A stretch of 37,279 bases of DNA from Parcubacteria group bacterium ADurb.Bin115 (GCA_002070735.1 MWDX01000007.1:1-37279); one strand, 5' to 3'. Shown: positions 8,401-16,189, numbered from the stretch's first letter. The notes: generated from the sequence alone by a model not told the origin. Made by a program: numbers and translations.

Positions 8401-8895
8401 TATCGGATCATTAACGTCGCTAGGCAGGGTTCCTTTGAGACTATTGACCTGATCACGCAGACTGCGTAAAGAATCATTAAGATCGGCCTTGGAACTAAAT
8501 TCAACCGTAATCGCCGAGACAGAATTGGAGGAATTAGAAGTAATTTTATCGACATCCTTGATTCCAGAAATCTTGGTTTCAATTTTTTTGGTAACTAACT
8601 CCTCAACATCCGCCGGAGAGGCGCCGGGATAAACTGTCATAACAACAGCAATCGGAATTTTTACTTCCGGACTGGATTCACGCGGTAAAGAAAAGAAAGA
8701 ATAAAGTCCTAAAGCGGTTAAGAGAATAATAAGTAAAATGACAACCCGAAAATTAACAATAAAAAAATTGAGCCAACTCTTGCGGAGAGCCGGGTCGAAC
8801 TCCAACTTTTTTAAATAAAGGTGATCGGAAGTTTTAGCAATAGTCGTTTCCTCCGCCAGGCCAGCTTCTTGGGGTTTATGTAAATTAATTTCCAT
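5455..8895 (-). CDS. RND-superfamily efflux pump, HAE1/AcrB-like
   Basis: This is a proton-driven multidrug/amphiphile exporter of the cytoplasmic membrane. The start chosen is ATG at 8895, 4 nt after the adaptor stop; the longer frame to 8952 would overlap the adaptor. The 1146-residue protein shows the RND duplication. A first TM and PRESSPEVKIP are followed by YPGASPADVEELVTKKIE, two large porter loops and two TM blocks. TM4 has GLLVDDAIVVV with the two proton-relay aspartates, and TM10 has FGIVVKNAIILVDK with the partner lysine, so it should be active. The central cytoplasmic region is unusual: after the first half two extra hydrophobic stretches (around LFVGLIVISLGVWFL and LSLPSLAAVIFLG) precede a charged linker. 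No outer-membrane TolC gene accompanies it, as expected for a monoderm envelope. Confidence 0.93.
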   Translation of the reverse strand: MEINLHKPQEAGLAEETTIAKTSDHLYLKKLEFDPALRKSWLNFFIVNFRVVILLIILLTALGLYSFFSLPRESSPEVKIPIAVVMTVYPGASPADVEELVTKKIETKISGIKDVDKITSNSSNSVSAITVEFSSKADLNDSLRSLRDQVNSLKGTLPSDVNDPIVKEISLDDTPIITISLAAPYDGFRLRSFGEDVRDELEKIAGVREVIISGGEETEFEIAYDPQKLTFFNLSADAANQLVAAANLAIPAGTFEGREYSYPVRVDGRFFDATKLGNTPLFHTDDGAIIYLKDVASVKETAIKKSVYSRLATRENGGQDNINLQIIKKTGGSILDISAEVQTILDRMTKALPGATYEITYNAADQINQDFNQLTHDFILTLLLVFTILFLIVGFKEALVAGLAIPLVFFATFGVMLMTDISLNFLSLFSLILALGLLVDDAIVVVSATKQYLRSGKFTPEEAVLLVLNDFKMVLTTTTLTTVWAFLPLLLATGIIGEFIKSIPITMSVTLVTSLIIALIINHPLAAILERIRFTRKLFSFLFVGLIVISLGVWFLPLSIVWKLALSLPSLAAVIFLGRWYRHRGQKVLENNSVLVEQEWRDDDAIKKKLREQGSHDNNNFLNRLFHGVIHFDRILPYYEKYLRRLLATKRSRLLTLAVTFFLFLVAVSLPATGIIKSEFFPSYNSDVLYINLEAPSGLRLEETDKIVAQVEQRLFAYPEILNFTTLVGSSASFNGLGGGNNSSHLASITIKLSKTDERKITSYQLADKIRADLSDIKAAKITVESLAGGPPFGAAFEAQIKGDDLQVLDKIANDLEVYLRSIPEVVSTDISLKESPADYTFTLDPARLELYSLNAAYVGSTLRMAISGTEVTTVLRDGKEIKVIARFAKDKIPTLESIQNLQIINLKKQPVFLKDVAKIELKPSVETITRIDQKRTVILNAGLKGGANSTLVLKEFQEKIKDYQFPNNYEISYGGENEQNQESVLSIIRAMAVAFVLIISTLVIQFNSFKKAAIVLTTIPLALIGVFFGLALAGINLSFPGLIGILALFGIVVKNAIILVDKINLNLRSGIPFKDAIVDAGKSRLEAIFITSICTIFGILPITLSNEMWQALGGSVIFGLMLSSFMTLFIVPTLFMTFIKDKGRY

Positions 8896-8899
8896 ATAT

Positions 8900-10804
8900 T
8901 TAAGCACTCGCCTCAACGACATCGCCGTCGCGCAGCAATTTATTACCCTCAATAATCAAAATAGCGTCAGCCGGCGCTTCTACTTTTATTTGCGCCCTTT
9001 CTCCTAAAACTTTCTGTAGTTCCACCGGCACTTTACGCGCTTTCCCGTCCTCAAATAAAAAGATAAAATTACCATTCTGACCTATTTCCAAAGAAGACAA
9101 AGGCACGATAGCCTCGCCGTCACCGCTGGCGACGCTTTTTTCTAAAGACAATTTGACGCTCACCACTGTGCCTAATAAAGGCTTAGCCTGATCATCCAAC
9201 TTGACCTCCACCTGGAAACGCTTGGTGGCATTGTCGGCTTGAGCAGCGACGGAAGAAATTAAGCCGGCATATGACTGCCCGTCAGCAGATAAAACTTCTA
9301 CCGGAGTGCCCAATTTCATATCTAGGACATATTCCGGTTCAACAAAAAATCTCACTTTAAGATTATCAACTTGACTGACAACTGCTACCACTTGTCCCGC
9401 GCTAACGGTATCGCCGTTATTAGCCAATTTTTGAGTAACTCTACCAACAATCGGCGAAACTATGGAATGAATATCATATAGACTCTGCAAAGCGACCAAG
9501 GCATTATTATACTGCAACTGGGCCGCATCCATCTGTGCTTTAGCCGCTAATATCTGGGAATCAAGCTTAACTTTTAAATTCTCATATTGATTCTGAGCAA
9601 GGCTGACAGAAAATCCCGCCTGATCGCTCTGACTATTATTACCGGCTTTGAGATTATTCAAGTTCTGTTGAGCAATGGCTTCCTGCTTCTTAGCTAATTC
9701 ATAGGCTTGCTTGAGGGCATCCAGAGTGCTGTCGTTGCTTAAAGCGACGTTAGCTAAAGCTTGAGCTGCTCCTCGAGCTTGGCCGATGACGGCGTTAAGC
9801 TGAGATTGATAAGAGGCAGCTGCCGATTGCAAACCGGAAAGAGAAACGCCAGTCGCGGCTGATTGCGGCAAAACAGAGGAAGGGATACTCTTATCAAATA
9901 AATACTTACTGCTATCAGCTAACTTTTTTACCTTTTCCGCTAAATCTATAGCTGCTTGCAAGCGCTCAGAAATATCCGAAAAACTAGTCGTCTGATAAAC
10001 ATCGTAAGCGCTTTTAGCAGCTTGATAATCATTGTCGGCCTGATTATAGGAATTGGAATCAAGAGCCCCGAGATTACCGCGATAGGCAATAGAGACCACG
10101 TTATTATCATCAAAAGCGGCTAAATTATTAATCCCGGTAAGAACATTGCCGGCCGTATTAACAGCCGCGGTAGCAGCTAAGTCGGCATTATCATTAGCAT
10201 CAAGACTTCCCTGTTGCATCTGCTTCTGGCGATTAAGCAAGGATAAGCGCGCCTGCTCAGTAGCAATCTTGGCGGTTTCATAGGCCAATTCAGCGCTCTT
10301 TAGACTTTCTTCTGAAGTCGTATTTAAATGAGATTGAGCATTTTTTGCCTGATCGCGAGCGATTTCTGCCTGATGCAAGTCTTTAGCCGAAGACACAAGC
10401 AAATTTTCGTAATTAGAGCGCGCCAATTGATAAAATGATTGCGCCTGCTCCACGGCAATAATGGCTTGTTTTATCTGATTGCTATTGATACCGTCAGTAC
10501 TGAATCCGGACGAACCAATATCATCGATACGAGCCAGAGTCTGGCCAATTTTCACTTCATCGCCAACCTTAAAATCGGCTCCAGAAAGATTACCAGAACT
10601 CTTCGCTACTAGTTTCGCCTCAGTACTGGCGGAAACAATCGCCGGATATTCTAAATCTTGCCTTATTTCCTTGCTGTCAGCCAAACTCTGTGTTTTCACC
10701 TTTATCGCTGACGGCGTCGGTTCCGCCACTGGTTGGGAAGTACCACAACCAGAAAAAAGAAGAGATAAAACTAACACTGCTAATAAACTAAGATTTTTTT
10801 TCAT
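8900..10804 (-). CDS. RND efflux adaptor (membrane fusion) lipoprotein
   Basis: This is the HlyD/AcrA-type adaptor working with the downstream RND pump. The start is the ATG at 10804, because it opens a lipoprotein signal peptide whose lipobox is LFSG-C20. The upstream frame to 10834 adds only ten unlikely residues. After the lipidated Cys, a biotinyl-lipoyl-like barrel half contains LVAKSSGNLSGADFKVGDEVKIGQ. A very long alpha-helical coiled-coil part (roughly residues 90-430, rich in Ala, Gln and Asn) follows, then the second barrel half (SPIVGRVTQKLANNGDTVSAGQ) and beta-barrel/proximal domains. At 634 residues it is much longer than AcrA (about 400) because of the extended helical region. 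Its start overlaps the marR stop by 17 nt and its stop is 4 nt before the pump start, so the three genes are translationally linked. Confidence 0.92.
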   Translation of the reverse strand: MKKNLSLLAVLVLSLLFSGCGTSQPVAEPTPSAIKVKTQSLADSKEIRQDLEYPAIVSASTEAKLVAKSSGNLSGADFKVGDEVKIGQTLARIDDIGSSGFSTDGINSNQIKQAIIAVEQAQSFYQLARSNYENLLVSSAKDLHQAEIARDQAKNAQSHLNTTSEESLKSAELAYETAKIATEQARLSLLNRQKQMQQGSLDANDNADLAATAAVNTAGNVLTGINNLAAFDDNNVVSIAYRGNLGALDSNSYNQADNDYQAAKSAYDVYQTTSFSDISERLQAAIDLAEKVKKLADSSKYLFDKSIPSSVLPQSAATGVSLSGLQSAAASYQSQLNAVIGQARGAAQALANVALSNDSTLDALKQAYELAKKQEAIAQQNLNNLKAGNNSQSDQAGFSVSLAQNQYENLKVKLDSQILAAKAQMDAAQLQYNNALVALQSLYDIHSIVSPIVGRVTQKLANNGDTVSAGQVVAVVSQVDNLKVRFFVEPEYVLDMKLGTPVEVLSADGQSYAGLISSVAAQADNATKRFQVEVKLDDQAKPLLGTVVSVKLSLEKSVASGDGEAIVPLSSLEIGQNGNFIFLFEDGKARKVPVELQKVLGERAQIKVEAPADAILIIEGNKLLRDGDVVEASA

Positions 10805-11282
10805 ATTTATTATTCTTATTGATATTGATTTCACATTTATCCAAACCCTGATTAAGCTTGCGGATTAAACGTAAGAAATTTTCCATCTCCTTAGAGCTAA
10901 AATAATTTTCAATACGAAGATTATGTTTCTTAAAAAGGCGACGCGTGGTGTTTATTTTTTTTAAGCCAAGGCTCGTGATCTTCACTGATACTCGGCGTTT
11001 GTCGGTACCCATTTTACGCTTCAAACTGATGAGGCCTTGGCGATTAAGAAAATTAATGCGTTGAGTAACATTAGATTTGGTGCTGCCAATTAACTCAATG
11101 ATTTCCGAGGGCGTCTGCGGTCCAAGCTTATCAAGCAACATTAATATTCTAAAACTAGCCGTAGTCAAGCCCAAAGGCTTAAACATAAAACGATCTGCCA
11201 TCATTTCTAAACGCATAGCGGTAAAGACCAGCCAACCCCCTAAACGATGCTCCTTAACTTGATTGTAAAGTATATGCTTCAT
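10788..11282 (-). CDS. MarR-family transcriptional regulator of the efflux operon
   Basis: This is a dimeric winged-helix repressor that usually releases DNA on binding small phenolic or lipophilic ligands. The ATG at 11282 (MKHILYNQ) is preferred; the ATG at 11303 is an alternative adding seven residues. The wHTH part includes LTTASFRILMLLDKLG, TPSEIIELIGSTKSNVTQRINFL (recognition helix) and the wing RKMGTDKRRVSVKITSLG with the conserved Asp-Lys-Arg-Arg. N- and C-terminal helices form the dimer interface. The C-terminus is Asn/Lys-rich and overlaps the adaptor start. A palindromic operator covers its own promoter, so autoregulation of the marR-adaptor-pump operon is very likely. Confidence 0.93.
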   Translation of the reverse strand: MKHILYNQVKEHRLGGWLVFTAMRLEMMADRFMFKPLGLTTASFRILMLLDKLGPQTPSEIIELIGSTKSNVTQRINFLNRQGLISLKRKMGTDKRRVSVKITSLGLKKINTTRRLFKKHNLRIENYFSSKEMENFLRLIRKLNQGLDKCEININKNNKYEKKS

Positions 11283-11357
11283 AAGGTTATCTAAAAAATT
11301 CAAACAAATATTATGCGCCTATAATTTCAAGAGTAACGCCAAACCTGAACGTCAAAA

Positions 11358-11395
11358 TATAGTTTATCAAAAATATAGTTTATCAATAAACTATA
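11358..11395 (-). promoter_or_regulatory. MarR operator: perfect palindrome plus a third half-site
   Basis: At 11374-11395 the arms TATAGTTTAT and ATAAACTATA are perfectly complementary around a 2-nt centre. A further copy of the half-site with its flank (TATAGTTTATCAA) lies at 11358-11370, exactly 16 bp from the equivalent point of the palindrome. The palindrome includes the -10 box of the operon promoter, as expected for a repressor site. Confidence 0.8.
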
Positions 11396-11405
11396 AAACA
11401 GTCAA
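11377..11405 (-). promoter_or_regulatory. Promoter of the marR-adaptor-RND operon
   Basis: On the minus strand TTGACT (11400-11405) is followed after 17 nt by TAAACT (11377-11382). Transcription would start near 11370, between the palindrome and the third half-site. The -10 box lies within the palindromic operator. Confidence 0.65.
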
Positions 11406-11420
11406 GACCACTTTTAATGA

Positions 11421-11488
11421 TCTTATCCCCGTATCAAAAAGCCACCCTTTCAGGGATGGCTTTATCCGGGGTTTCCTGACCTTATCAA
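11421..11488 (-). repeat. Operon-boundary element, copy 3
   Basis: The arms match the two copies near 21650 and 22480: on the minus strand AAGGTCAGGAAACCCCG at one side and CGGGGATAAGATCATT at the other. In this copy the space between the CCCCG and CGGGG arms is taken by the terminator hairpin at 11436-11463. It lies between the DUF1295 stop and the marR promoter. Confidence 0.6.
11436..11463 (-). terminator. Terminator of the TspO-to-DUF1295 operon
   Basis: On the minus strand AAAGCCA-T-CCC pairs with GGGTGGCTTT around TGAAA with one bulged T, followed by a T run. It separates the five-gene operon from the marR operon. Confidence 0.85.
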
Positions 11489-11495
11489 GAGCCAG

Positions 11496-12275
11496 CTAAC
11501 GGTTCTTTTTGACAAACCAAGGAATTAAGGCGCTGGTCCGGCGCTTATACTCTTCAAAATCCGGACGCCCCCGGTAACGCTCTTCCATCGGTAAACCGGA
11601 AACAAAAAGCATAATATAAGTAATAGTTAGAGGAGAAATAATCATCATCCATGACTTTGGTGCTCCTAAAACTAAAAAATATATACCCCACCAAAAAATA
11701 ATTTCCCCAAAATAATTAGGATGGCGGCTGTAGCGCCATAATCCGGTACTAATTAATTGGTCTTTATTGCGCTCCTTTTTTAAAAAAAGATAACGTTGCT
11801 GATCTGCCACGGTTTCAAAAATAAGACCAAAAATAATTAAAAAAATTCCGAGATAATTAAGCTCAAACAAAGGCAGATTAATGAAACACAGACTGTAAAC
11901 CACCGGTAAGGCGATAATCATCATTAAGGCTCCCTGTAATAAAAATACTTGAAAAAACACACAAAACGGATGCAGACGTGCCTGCCCCTGACTCCAGCGA
12001 TGATAGCGCCAATCTTCTTCTTGACGAAGATTGCGGCGAACGGTATGGAAAGACAAGCGCAAGCCCCAAAGACTAATAGCAGATAATAATAAAATGGAGC
12101 GCGTGTCTAAATCTAAATCGCGAAAAATAAGAGTTGTCCAAGCTAAAAAAACAAAACCTGCTCCCCAGGCAATATCAATAATATCGCGACGCTCAACTAA
12201 TAACGAGACTAAAAACCAAAAAGTCATATACAGGATAATGAAAGTGGGCAAAAACCAAAGCAAGTTCATGTACAT
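11496..12275 (-). CDS. DUF1295 membrane protein (steroid 5-alpha-reductase-like fold)
   Basis: This is a polytopic membrane protein of 259 residues with about six to seven hydrophobic segments. It carries the DUF1295/ICMT-like C-terminal signature GLWRYSRHPNYFGEIIFWWGIY and, near the end, GLPMEERYRGRPDFEEYKRRT, followed by a short polar tail. Relatives are NAD(P)H-dependent reductases or methyltransferase-like enzymes of the membrane; the substrate of this group is unknown. The start may be ATG 12275 or ATG 12269. It is the last gene of the operon, 12 nt after the acyl-CoA synthetase stop, and a terminator follows. I assign the family, not a reaction. Confidence 0.88.
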   Translation of the reverse strand: MYMNLLWFLPTFIILYMTFWFLVSLLVERRDIIDIAWGAGFVFLAWTTLIFRDLDLDTRSILLLSAISLWGLRLSFHTVRRNLRQEEDWRYHRWSQGQARLHPFCVFFQVFLLQGALMMIIALPVVYSLCFINLPLFELNYLGIFLIIFGLIFETVADQQRYLFLKKERNKDQLISTGLWRYSRHPNYFGEIIFWWGIYFLVLGAPKSWMMIISPLTITYIMLFVSGLPMEERYRGRPDFEEYKRRTSALIPWFVKKNR

Positions 12276-12287
12276 ATTTTTAAATAT

Positions 12288-14408
12288 TTAAGATAAGATT
12301 AAACGCGCATCAAGTATTTGTAGGCCCTCTGCTGAGATGGCGACCGGATTCAAATCAATTTCCTTGATTTCCGGAAAATCAAATAATAACCGCTCAAGAG
12401 TAAATAACAATCTAACCAATGATTGAAAATCAGCAGGCTTTTGACCCCGGCTACCAAGCAAAATTTTCCCTACCCTCAGTGTTGACAGCATCCGCCTAAT
12501 TTTTTCCAAAGTCAGAGGTAAAAGAGTAAAAGATACATCCTTAATCGTTTCTGTGTAAATACCGCCCCAGCCAATCATTAAAGAATGGCCGAAAGAGGAA
12601 TCACTTACGCTACCGACAATAAGCTCTGCCAAAGAGGAGGATACCATGGGCATTACTAATACACCCTCAATAGCAGCACCAGGCTTTCTCTCCTTAACTC
12701 TTGCCAGGATATCCTTATAAGCCCCAACCAAGTTCTCTGGTTTAACATCAAGACTCACGCCGCCAACCTCGTCCTTATGCAAAATATCATAAGATGCTAT
12801 TTTTAGAGCCAAAGGCTCAGGAAATATTTTTCTCGCTCTGGCGGCATCAGCCTGACTTCTTAAAATAAAGAATTTAGGCACGGGTAAATCATAAAGACGT
12901 AAAATTTCTAAGGCTTGAAATTCAGGTATTTCCTTGATCCCTTGCGAGCGAAGATGTGCAAATATTTTAGTCACCCGTTCAAATGCCCTCTTTTCCGGCC
13001 AGGAAATAGACGGCATCTTAATCTGAAAAACATTTGATACTTTCTTTTTTTCTTTATCATAAAAATCCGCTAAAACCGCCAGCGCGGCAACCGCTTGCTC
13101 AGGATAATCAAAAACGGCCAAACCGGCGCGGCGTAAAGATAGGGAAGCAGAAGACATAGATGCCCCGCCCATCAGACAAATGGCTAGTGGTTTGGAAAGC
13201 GAGCGCCGATGTTTAAGTAAAATCTCTGCCAGTTCTTCAATTTTTGTCATCGACTGCGGCGTTACCAAAATCAAGATAGACTCGACCGCGTCATCAGTCA
13301 ATATCATCTTTAGAGTATCTAAATAGCGCTTGGGGCTGGCATCACCAAGAATATCAATAGGATTGGCCATAGAGGCTGCCGCCGGCAAATTCTTTTTCAA
13401 AGAAGCAAGAGTGGCCCGTCCAAGTTGACTGAGAATTAAACCGCGTCTAGAAGCGGCATCAGCCGCTAGCACGCCGGGTCCGCCGGCGTTAGTGATAATG
13501 GCCAAACGGCGCGCTGAAACAATTTTATTACTAGTAAATATTTGCAAATAGTCAAAAAAATCTGACATGCTATCTGCCCTAATAATACTATTGTCTCTAA
13601 AAAAAGCCTGATAAATTTCGTCATTTCCTGCCATTGCACCGGTATGAGAAACGCTGGCTTGAGCACCGGCGGCAGTAGCCCCCGCCTTTAATACCACCAC
13701 TGGCCTAGCGCCGGCGCCACGATTAAAACGACGAATAGCTCTACCCAGAATCTCTGGACGCGAAAACTGTTCGACATAAAGTCCGAGGACTTTTGTTGAT
13801 TTGTCAGTTTGTAAATAATTAATAATGTCGGCTTCATCCAAAATAGCTTTGTTACCAACACTGGCAAACAAAGAAACACCTAAAGACAAAGATTGGGCCT
13901 TATCCAAAAAAGCCGTGCCTAGAGCGCCACTCTGAGATAAAAAGGCTAAACTGCCGGGAGTGGAAGAAACCGAAGCAAAAGTAGCATTAAGACAATTTCT
14001 AGGTCTTATAAAGCCAAGACAATTAGGTCCAAGTAAAGTGAGGCGATAATGCTTAGCGATACGGACAATTTCTTGCTCTAAATCATTACGTCCTGCTTCT
14101 TTAAAACCGGCGGAAATTATTACGGCAGCCTTAATTTTTATCCTTCCCGCCTCCCGCAAAATATCTGGCACTAAAATTGCCGGAACGGCAATCAGCGCTA
14201 AATCAATTTTTTCCTGGATTTCCGACAAAGAAGAATAGCAACGTAGCGACCCTAGTCTTTTTACTTTTGGATTAACAGGAAAAATTTTTCCTTTGAAACC
14301 CGATAAACGGAGATTCTCAAAAAGTGCCCGACCAACGCTTTCAGGGCGGGTTGAAGCACCGACAACAGCAATGGAACGTGGAGAAAATAAAGATTTTAAA
14401 TCATGCAT
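12288..14408 (-). CDS. ADP-forming acetate/acyl-CoA synthetase, fused alpha-beta
   Basis: It makes ATP from ADP and phosphate while converting acetyl-CoA (or another acyl-CoA) to the free acid, a common last energy-conserving step in fermentative archaea and CPR bacteria. The 706 residues comprise a CoA-binding Rossmann domain (from about 7, IAVVGASTRPESVGRALF), two succinyl-CoA-ligase flavodoxin-like domains, and a C-terminal ATP-grasp domain (from about 480; VPKFFILRS, LALKIASYDILHKDEVGGV). The phosphohistidine is in VSHTGAMAGND. LLGPNCLGFIRP and FLSQSGALGTAF are conserved CoA-domain motifs. The gene follows the Nudix gene with a 4-nt gap. The acyl substrate cannot be told from sequence. 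Start ATG 14408 (MHDLKSLFSPRSIAVVGAS) matches the family N-terminus. Confidence 0.94.
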   Translation of the reverse strand: MHDLKSLFSPRSIAVVGASTRPESVGRALFENLRLSGFKGKIFPVNPKVKRLGSLRCYSSLSEIQEKIDLALIAVPAILVPDILREAGRIKIKAAVIISAGFKEAGRNDLEQEIVRIAKHYRLTLLGPNCLGFIRPRNCLNATFASVSSTPGSLAFLSQSGALGTAFLDKAQSLSLGVSLFASVGNKAILDEADIINYLQTDKSTKVLGLYVEQFSRPEILGRAIRRFNRGAGARPVVVLKAGATAAGAQASVSHTGAMAGNDEIYQAFFRDNSIIRADSMSDFFDYLQIFTSNKIVSARRLAIITNAGGPGVLAADAASRRGLILSQLGRATLASLKKNLPAAASMANPIDILGDASPKRYLDTLKMILTDDAVESILILVTPQSMTKIEELAEILLKHRRSLSKPLAICLMGGASMSSASLSLRRAGLAVFDYPEQAVAALAVLADFYDKEKKKVSNVFQIKMPSISWPEKRAFERVTKIFAHLRSQGIKEIPEFQALEILRLYDLPVPKFFILRSQADAARARKIFPEPLALKIASYDILHKDEVGGVSLDVKPENLVGAYKDILARVKERKPGAAIEGVLVMPMVSSSLAELIVGSVSDSSFGHSLMIGWGGIYTETIKDVSFTLLPLTLEKIRRMLSTLRVGKILLGSRGQKPADFQSLVRLLFTLERLLFDFPEIKEIDLNPVAISAEGLQILDARLILS

Positions 14409-14412
14409 AAAT

Positions 14413-14838
14413 CTAAATATAATCTAAAATTTCTTGAGGATATATTTTTTTAACGCCTACCTTTTTAGGATTTATCCATATCGCTTGATGACCGTGGTCA
14501 GAATCAAGAATAGGAAATAAAAGGCGACGGTAAGCCTCTTTTGATTTAAATTTTACCCGATATAAAAATATAATTTCATGTGCCGGCAATCCATTAAAAA
14601 CAAAGATATTTTCAAAAACGTCCAGTAATTCCGGTTTTAAAATTGTTAAACCTAATTCCTCCCTTATTTCTCGACGCAAAGCAGATGAAGTGCTTTCACC
14701 AAAATCAACGCCCCCGCCGATTAAACGATAATACTCTTGCTTTTTAACGGTATCCCGACCAGGACAAGCTAAAATTTTCCCGTTATTTTCAATCAGGGCT
14801 AAAACTAAAACACGAATATTTTTATGGTCAATCGACAT
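14413..14838 (-). CDS. Nudix hydrolase
   Basis: This is a 141-residue single-domain Nudix protein. The Nudix box spans about residues 42-64 (GGVDFGES, then LRREIREELGL), with all metal-binding glutamates present. Family members hydrolyse nucleoside diphosphates linked to another moiety; specificity cannot be read here. The rest includes VLALIENNGKILACPG at the N-terminus and a Lys-rich C-terminus. Its start overlaps the upstream nucleotidase gene by 11 nt. Pairing with a UMPH-1-type nucleotidase and an acyl-CoA synthetase suggests nucleotide or CoA turnover, which is inference only. Confidence 0.9.
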   Translation of the reverse strand: MSIDHKNIRVLVLALIENNGKILACPGRDTVKKQEYYRLIGGGVDFGESTSSALRREIREELGLTILKPELLDVFENIFVFNGLPAHEIIFLYRVKFKSKEAYRRLLFPILDSDHGHQAIWINPKKVGVKKIYPQEILDYI

Positions 14839-15694
14839 AAGTAAGCAAATCTTTAAGTATGCTTAAAGGCAAGGCGAAATCGCCATCATTAAGTATTAAG
14901 ACGTCATAGAGCGCGCGATAAGCCGGCAATGATTCCCTGATTTTATCGTTTAAAAAACCAATTTTCAAAACAGCCGCCGGCGCCATACCGTCGACCATAG
15001 CGGCGTCACCTAGGCTATCGCCCAAAAGGAGAATATTATCGCGTTTTTTAAAAGCTTCATCAACATTAAAGAATGATAAAACACTTTGATTTTTATTACA
15101 ACTATGGATAATCGGCTCACAGACACCGATCGCCCTTCCCTGCTCATCCCAGATAAAATCATTAGCTACTAAAAAAATGTTATCCGTCCAAAGGCCACGG
15201 CGAGTCAAAAAATATTTCAAGCCAAAACGGCCCAAACCGGAAGCGGAAAATATTATCAAAGGAATTTTATGGCAAGACAATAAAGATAAAAATTCAGAGA
15301 CACCGTTACGCAGATTGGCTAGGTGTTCATCAATAACTGAAACAATATCTTTCTGACGCAGCCCGGAAGCAATTAAAAGTTCGAAATGACGTTGCCACCA
15401 TTCCATCATTAAGCTGCTCTTACTTTCTAAAGACAAACTATTATCATCCTCAAAAGGCTGATAATAATCATGTAAAGCCTGAGCTTTAGCCGCATAATCA
15501 GAGGAAAGATAATTACCATCACGCAAAGACGCTATTAAAGAAGGGGCTTTACGCCCGTGTATAAAATTAGTGGTCAGAGTACGATCAAAATCAGCTAATA
15601 TTTTAAGTCTGCCGGGGCCACCGCGAAATAAACGCTGTTTTTGACGCTCAAAGTTATCATGTTGAACAAACATTAATTCCTCCATAAAAATCAA
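14828..15694 (-). CDS. HAD-superfamily pyrimidine 5'-nucleotidase-like protein (UMPH-1 type)
   Basis: HAD motif I is ILADFDRTLTT, with the nucleophile Asp and the Asp two residues later. The cap includes MMEWWQRHFELLIASGL. Motif II is FSASGLGRFG and the motif III/IV region is LLGDSLGDAAMVDG. This layout, with the W-W-x-x-H cap segment, matches the UMPH-1/cytosolic 5'-nucleotidase III family (PF05822), best known from animals and plants and acting on pyrimidine nucleoside monophosphates. The length (288) also fits. Starts at 15694, 15685 (MEELMF) and 15673 are possible; the first overlaps the tspO stop by 4 nt, so coupling is likely. Family assignment is from motif pattern only. Confidence 0.82.
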   Translation of the reverse strand: MIFMEELMFVQHDNFERQKQRLFRGGPGRLKILADFDRTLTTNFIHGRKAPSLIASLRDGNYLSSDYAAKAQALHDYYQPFEDDNSLSLESKSSLMMEWWQRHFELLIASGLRQKDIVSVIDEHLANLRNGVSEFLSLLSCHKIPLIIFSASGLGRFGLKYFLTRRGLWTDNIFLVANDFIWDEQGRAIGVCEPIIHSCNKNQSVLSFFNVDEAFKKRDNILLLGDSLGDAAMVDGMAPAAVLKIGFLNDKIRESLPAYRALYDVLILNDGDFALPLSILKDLLTYVD

Positions 15695-16167
15695 TTAAGC
15701 TGCCAGATACTATAATTTAAAAAAGCAGCAAATGATACCCAGGCTAAATAAGGTAATAATAACCAGGAAGCACGTTTGTCAACCCGATAAAAAGCAATCA
15801 TGGTAGCGGCAATGGCTAGCCAAAGAGCAATAATCTCTAAAAAGGCTAAATGTGGTTCATTTAAGCCGAAAAAGAAATACGACCAAATAACATTAAAACC
15901 AAGCTGAAGAATAAACATTTTTACACTTTTTCGGACTTCAAGCTTCTGCCACCCTTGTCGCCAAACTAAAAATAAAGCCAAACCCATCAAAATATATAAA
16001 ACCGTCCAAACGGGAGCAAAAATCCAATTAGGTGGATTAAAAGCGGGTTTATTAATCAAATCATACCAAGTGCCAGGACCAGTAATAGTAAACAAAGAAC
16101 CAATAAATCCGGCGGCCAAACTTATGGCGACGCTTAAAATAAGAAGTAAATAATCTTTTTTCTTCAT
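15691..16167 (-). CDS. tspO: TspO/MBR family membrane protein
   Basis: This is a five-helix membrane protein related to the mitochondrial translocator protein, which binds porphyrins and other hydrophobic ligands. The 158 residues show the family pattern: an N-terminal TM, ITGPGTWYDLINKPAFNPPNW, FAPVWTVLYILMG, LGFNVIWSYFFFG, LWLAIAATMIAF and the closing PYLAWVSFAAFLNYSIWQLN. It is the first gene of a five-gene operon (TspO, nucleotidase, Nudix, acyl-CoA synthetase, DUF1295) and overlaps the next gene by 4 nt. An extended -10 promoter gives a leader of about 16 nt. The physiological ligand is unknown. Confidence 0.95.
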   Translation of the reverse strand: MKKKDYLLLILSVAISLAAGFIGSLFTITGPGTWYDLINKPAFNPPNWIFAPVWTVLYILMGLALFLVWRQGWQKLEVRKSVKMFILQLGFNVIWSYFFFGLNEPHLAFLEIIALWLAIAATMIAFYRVDKRASWLLLPYLAWVSFAAFLNYSIWQLN

Positions 16168-16189
16168 AATGTTACTTATAGTTATTTTT

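Noticed and set aside
10479-10868. 129-codon plus-strand open frame over the adaptor start and marR end
   Set aside because: It is antisense to two supported genes, with no start signal and no recognisable motif.
11465-11488. B12-box-like sequence (GGTCAGGAAACCCC) suggesting a cobalamin riboswitch
   Set aside because: Only a short resemblance; the rest of the riboswitch core is missing in all three copies of the element, and the neighbouring genes have no cobalamin link.
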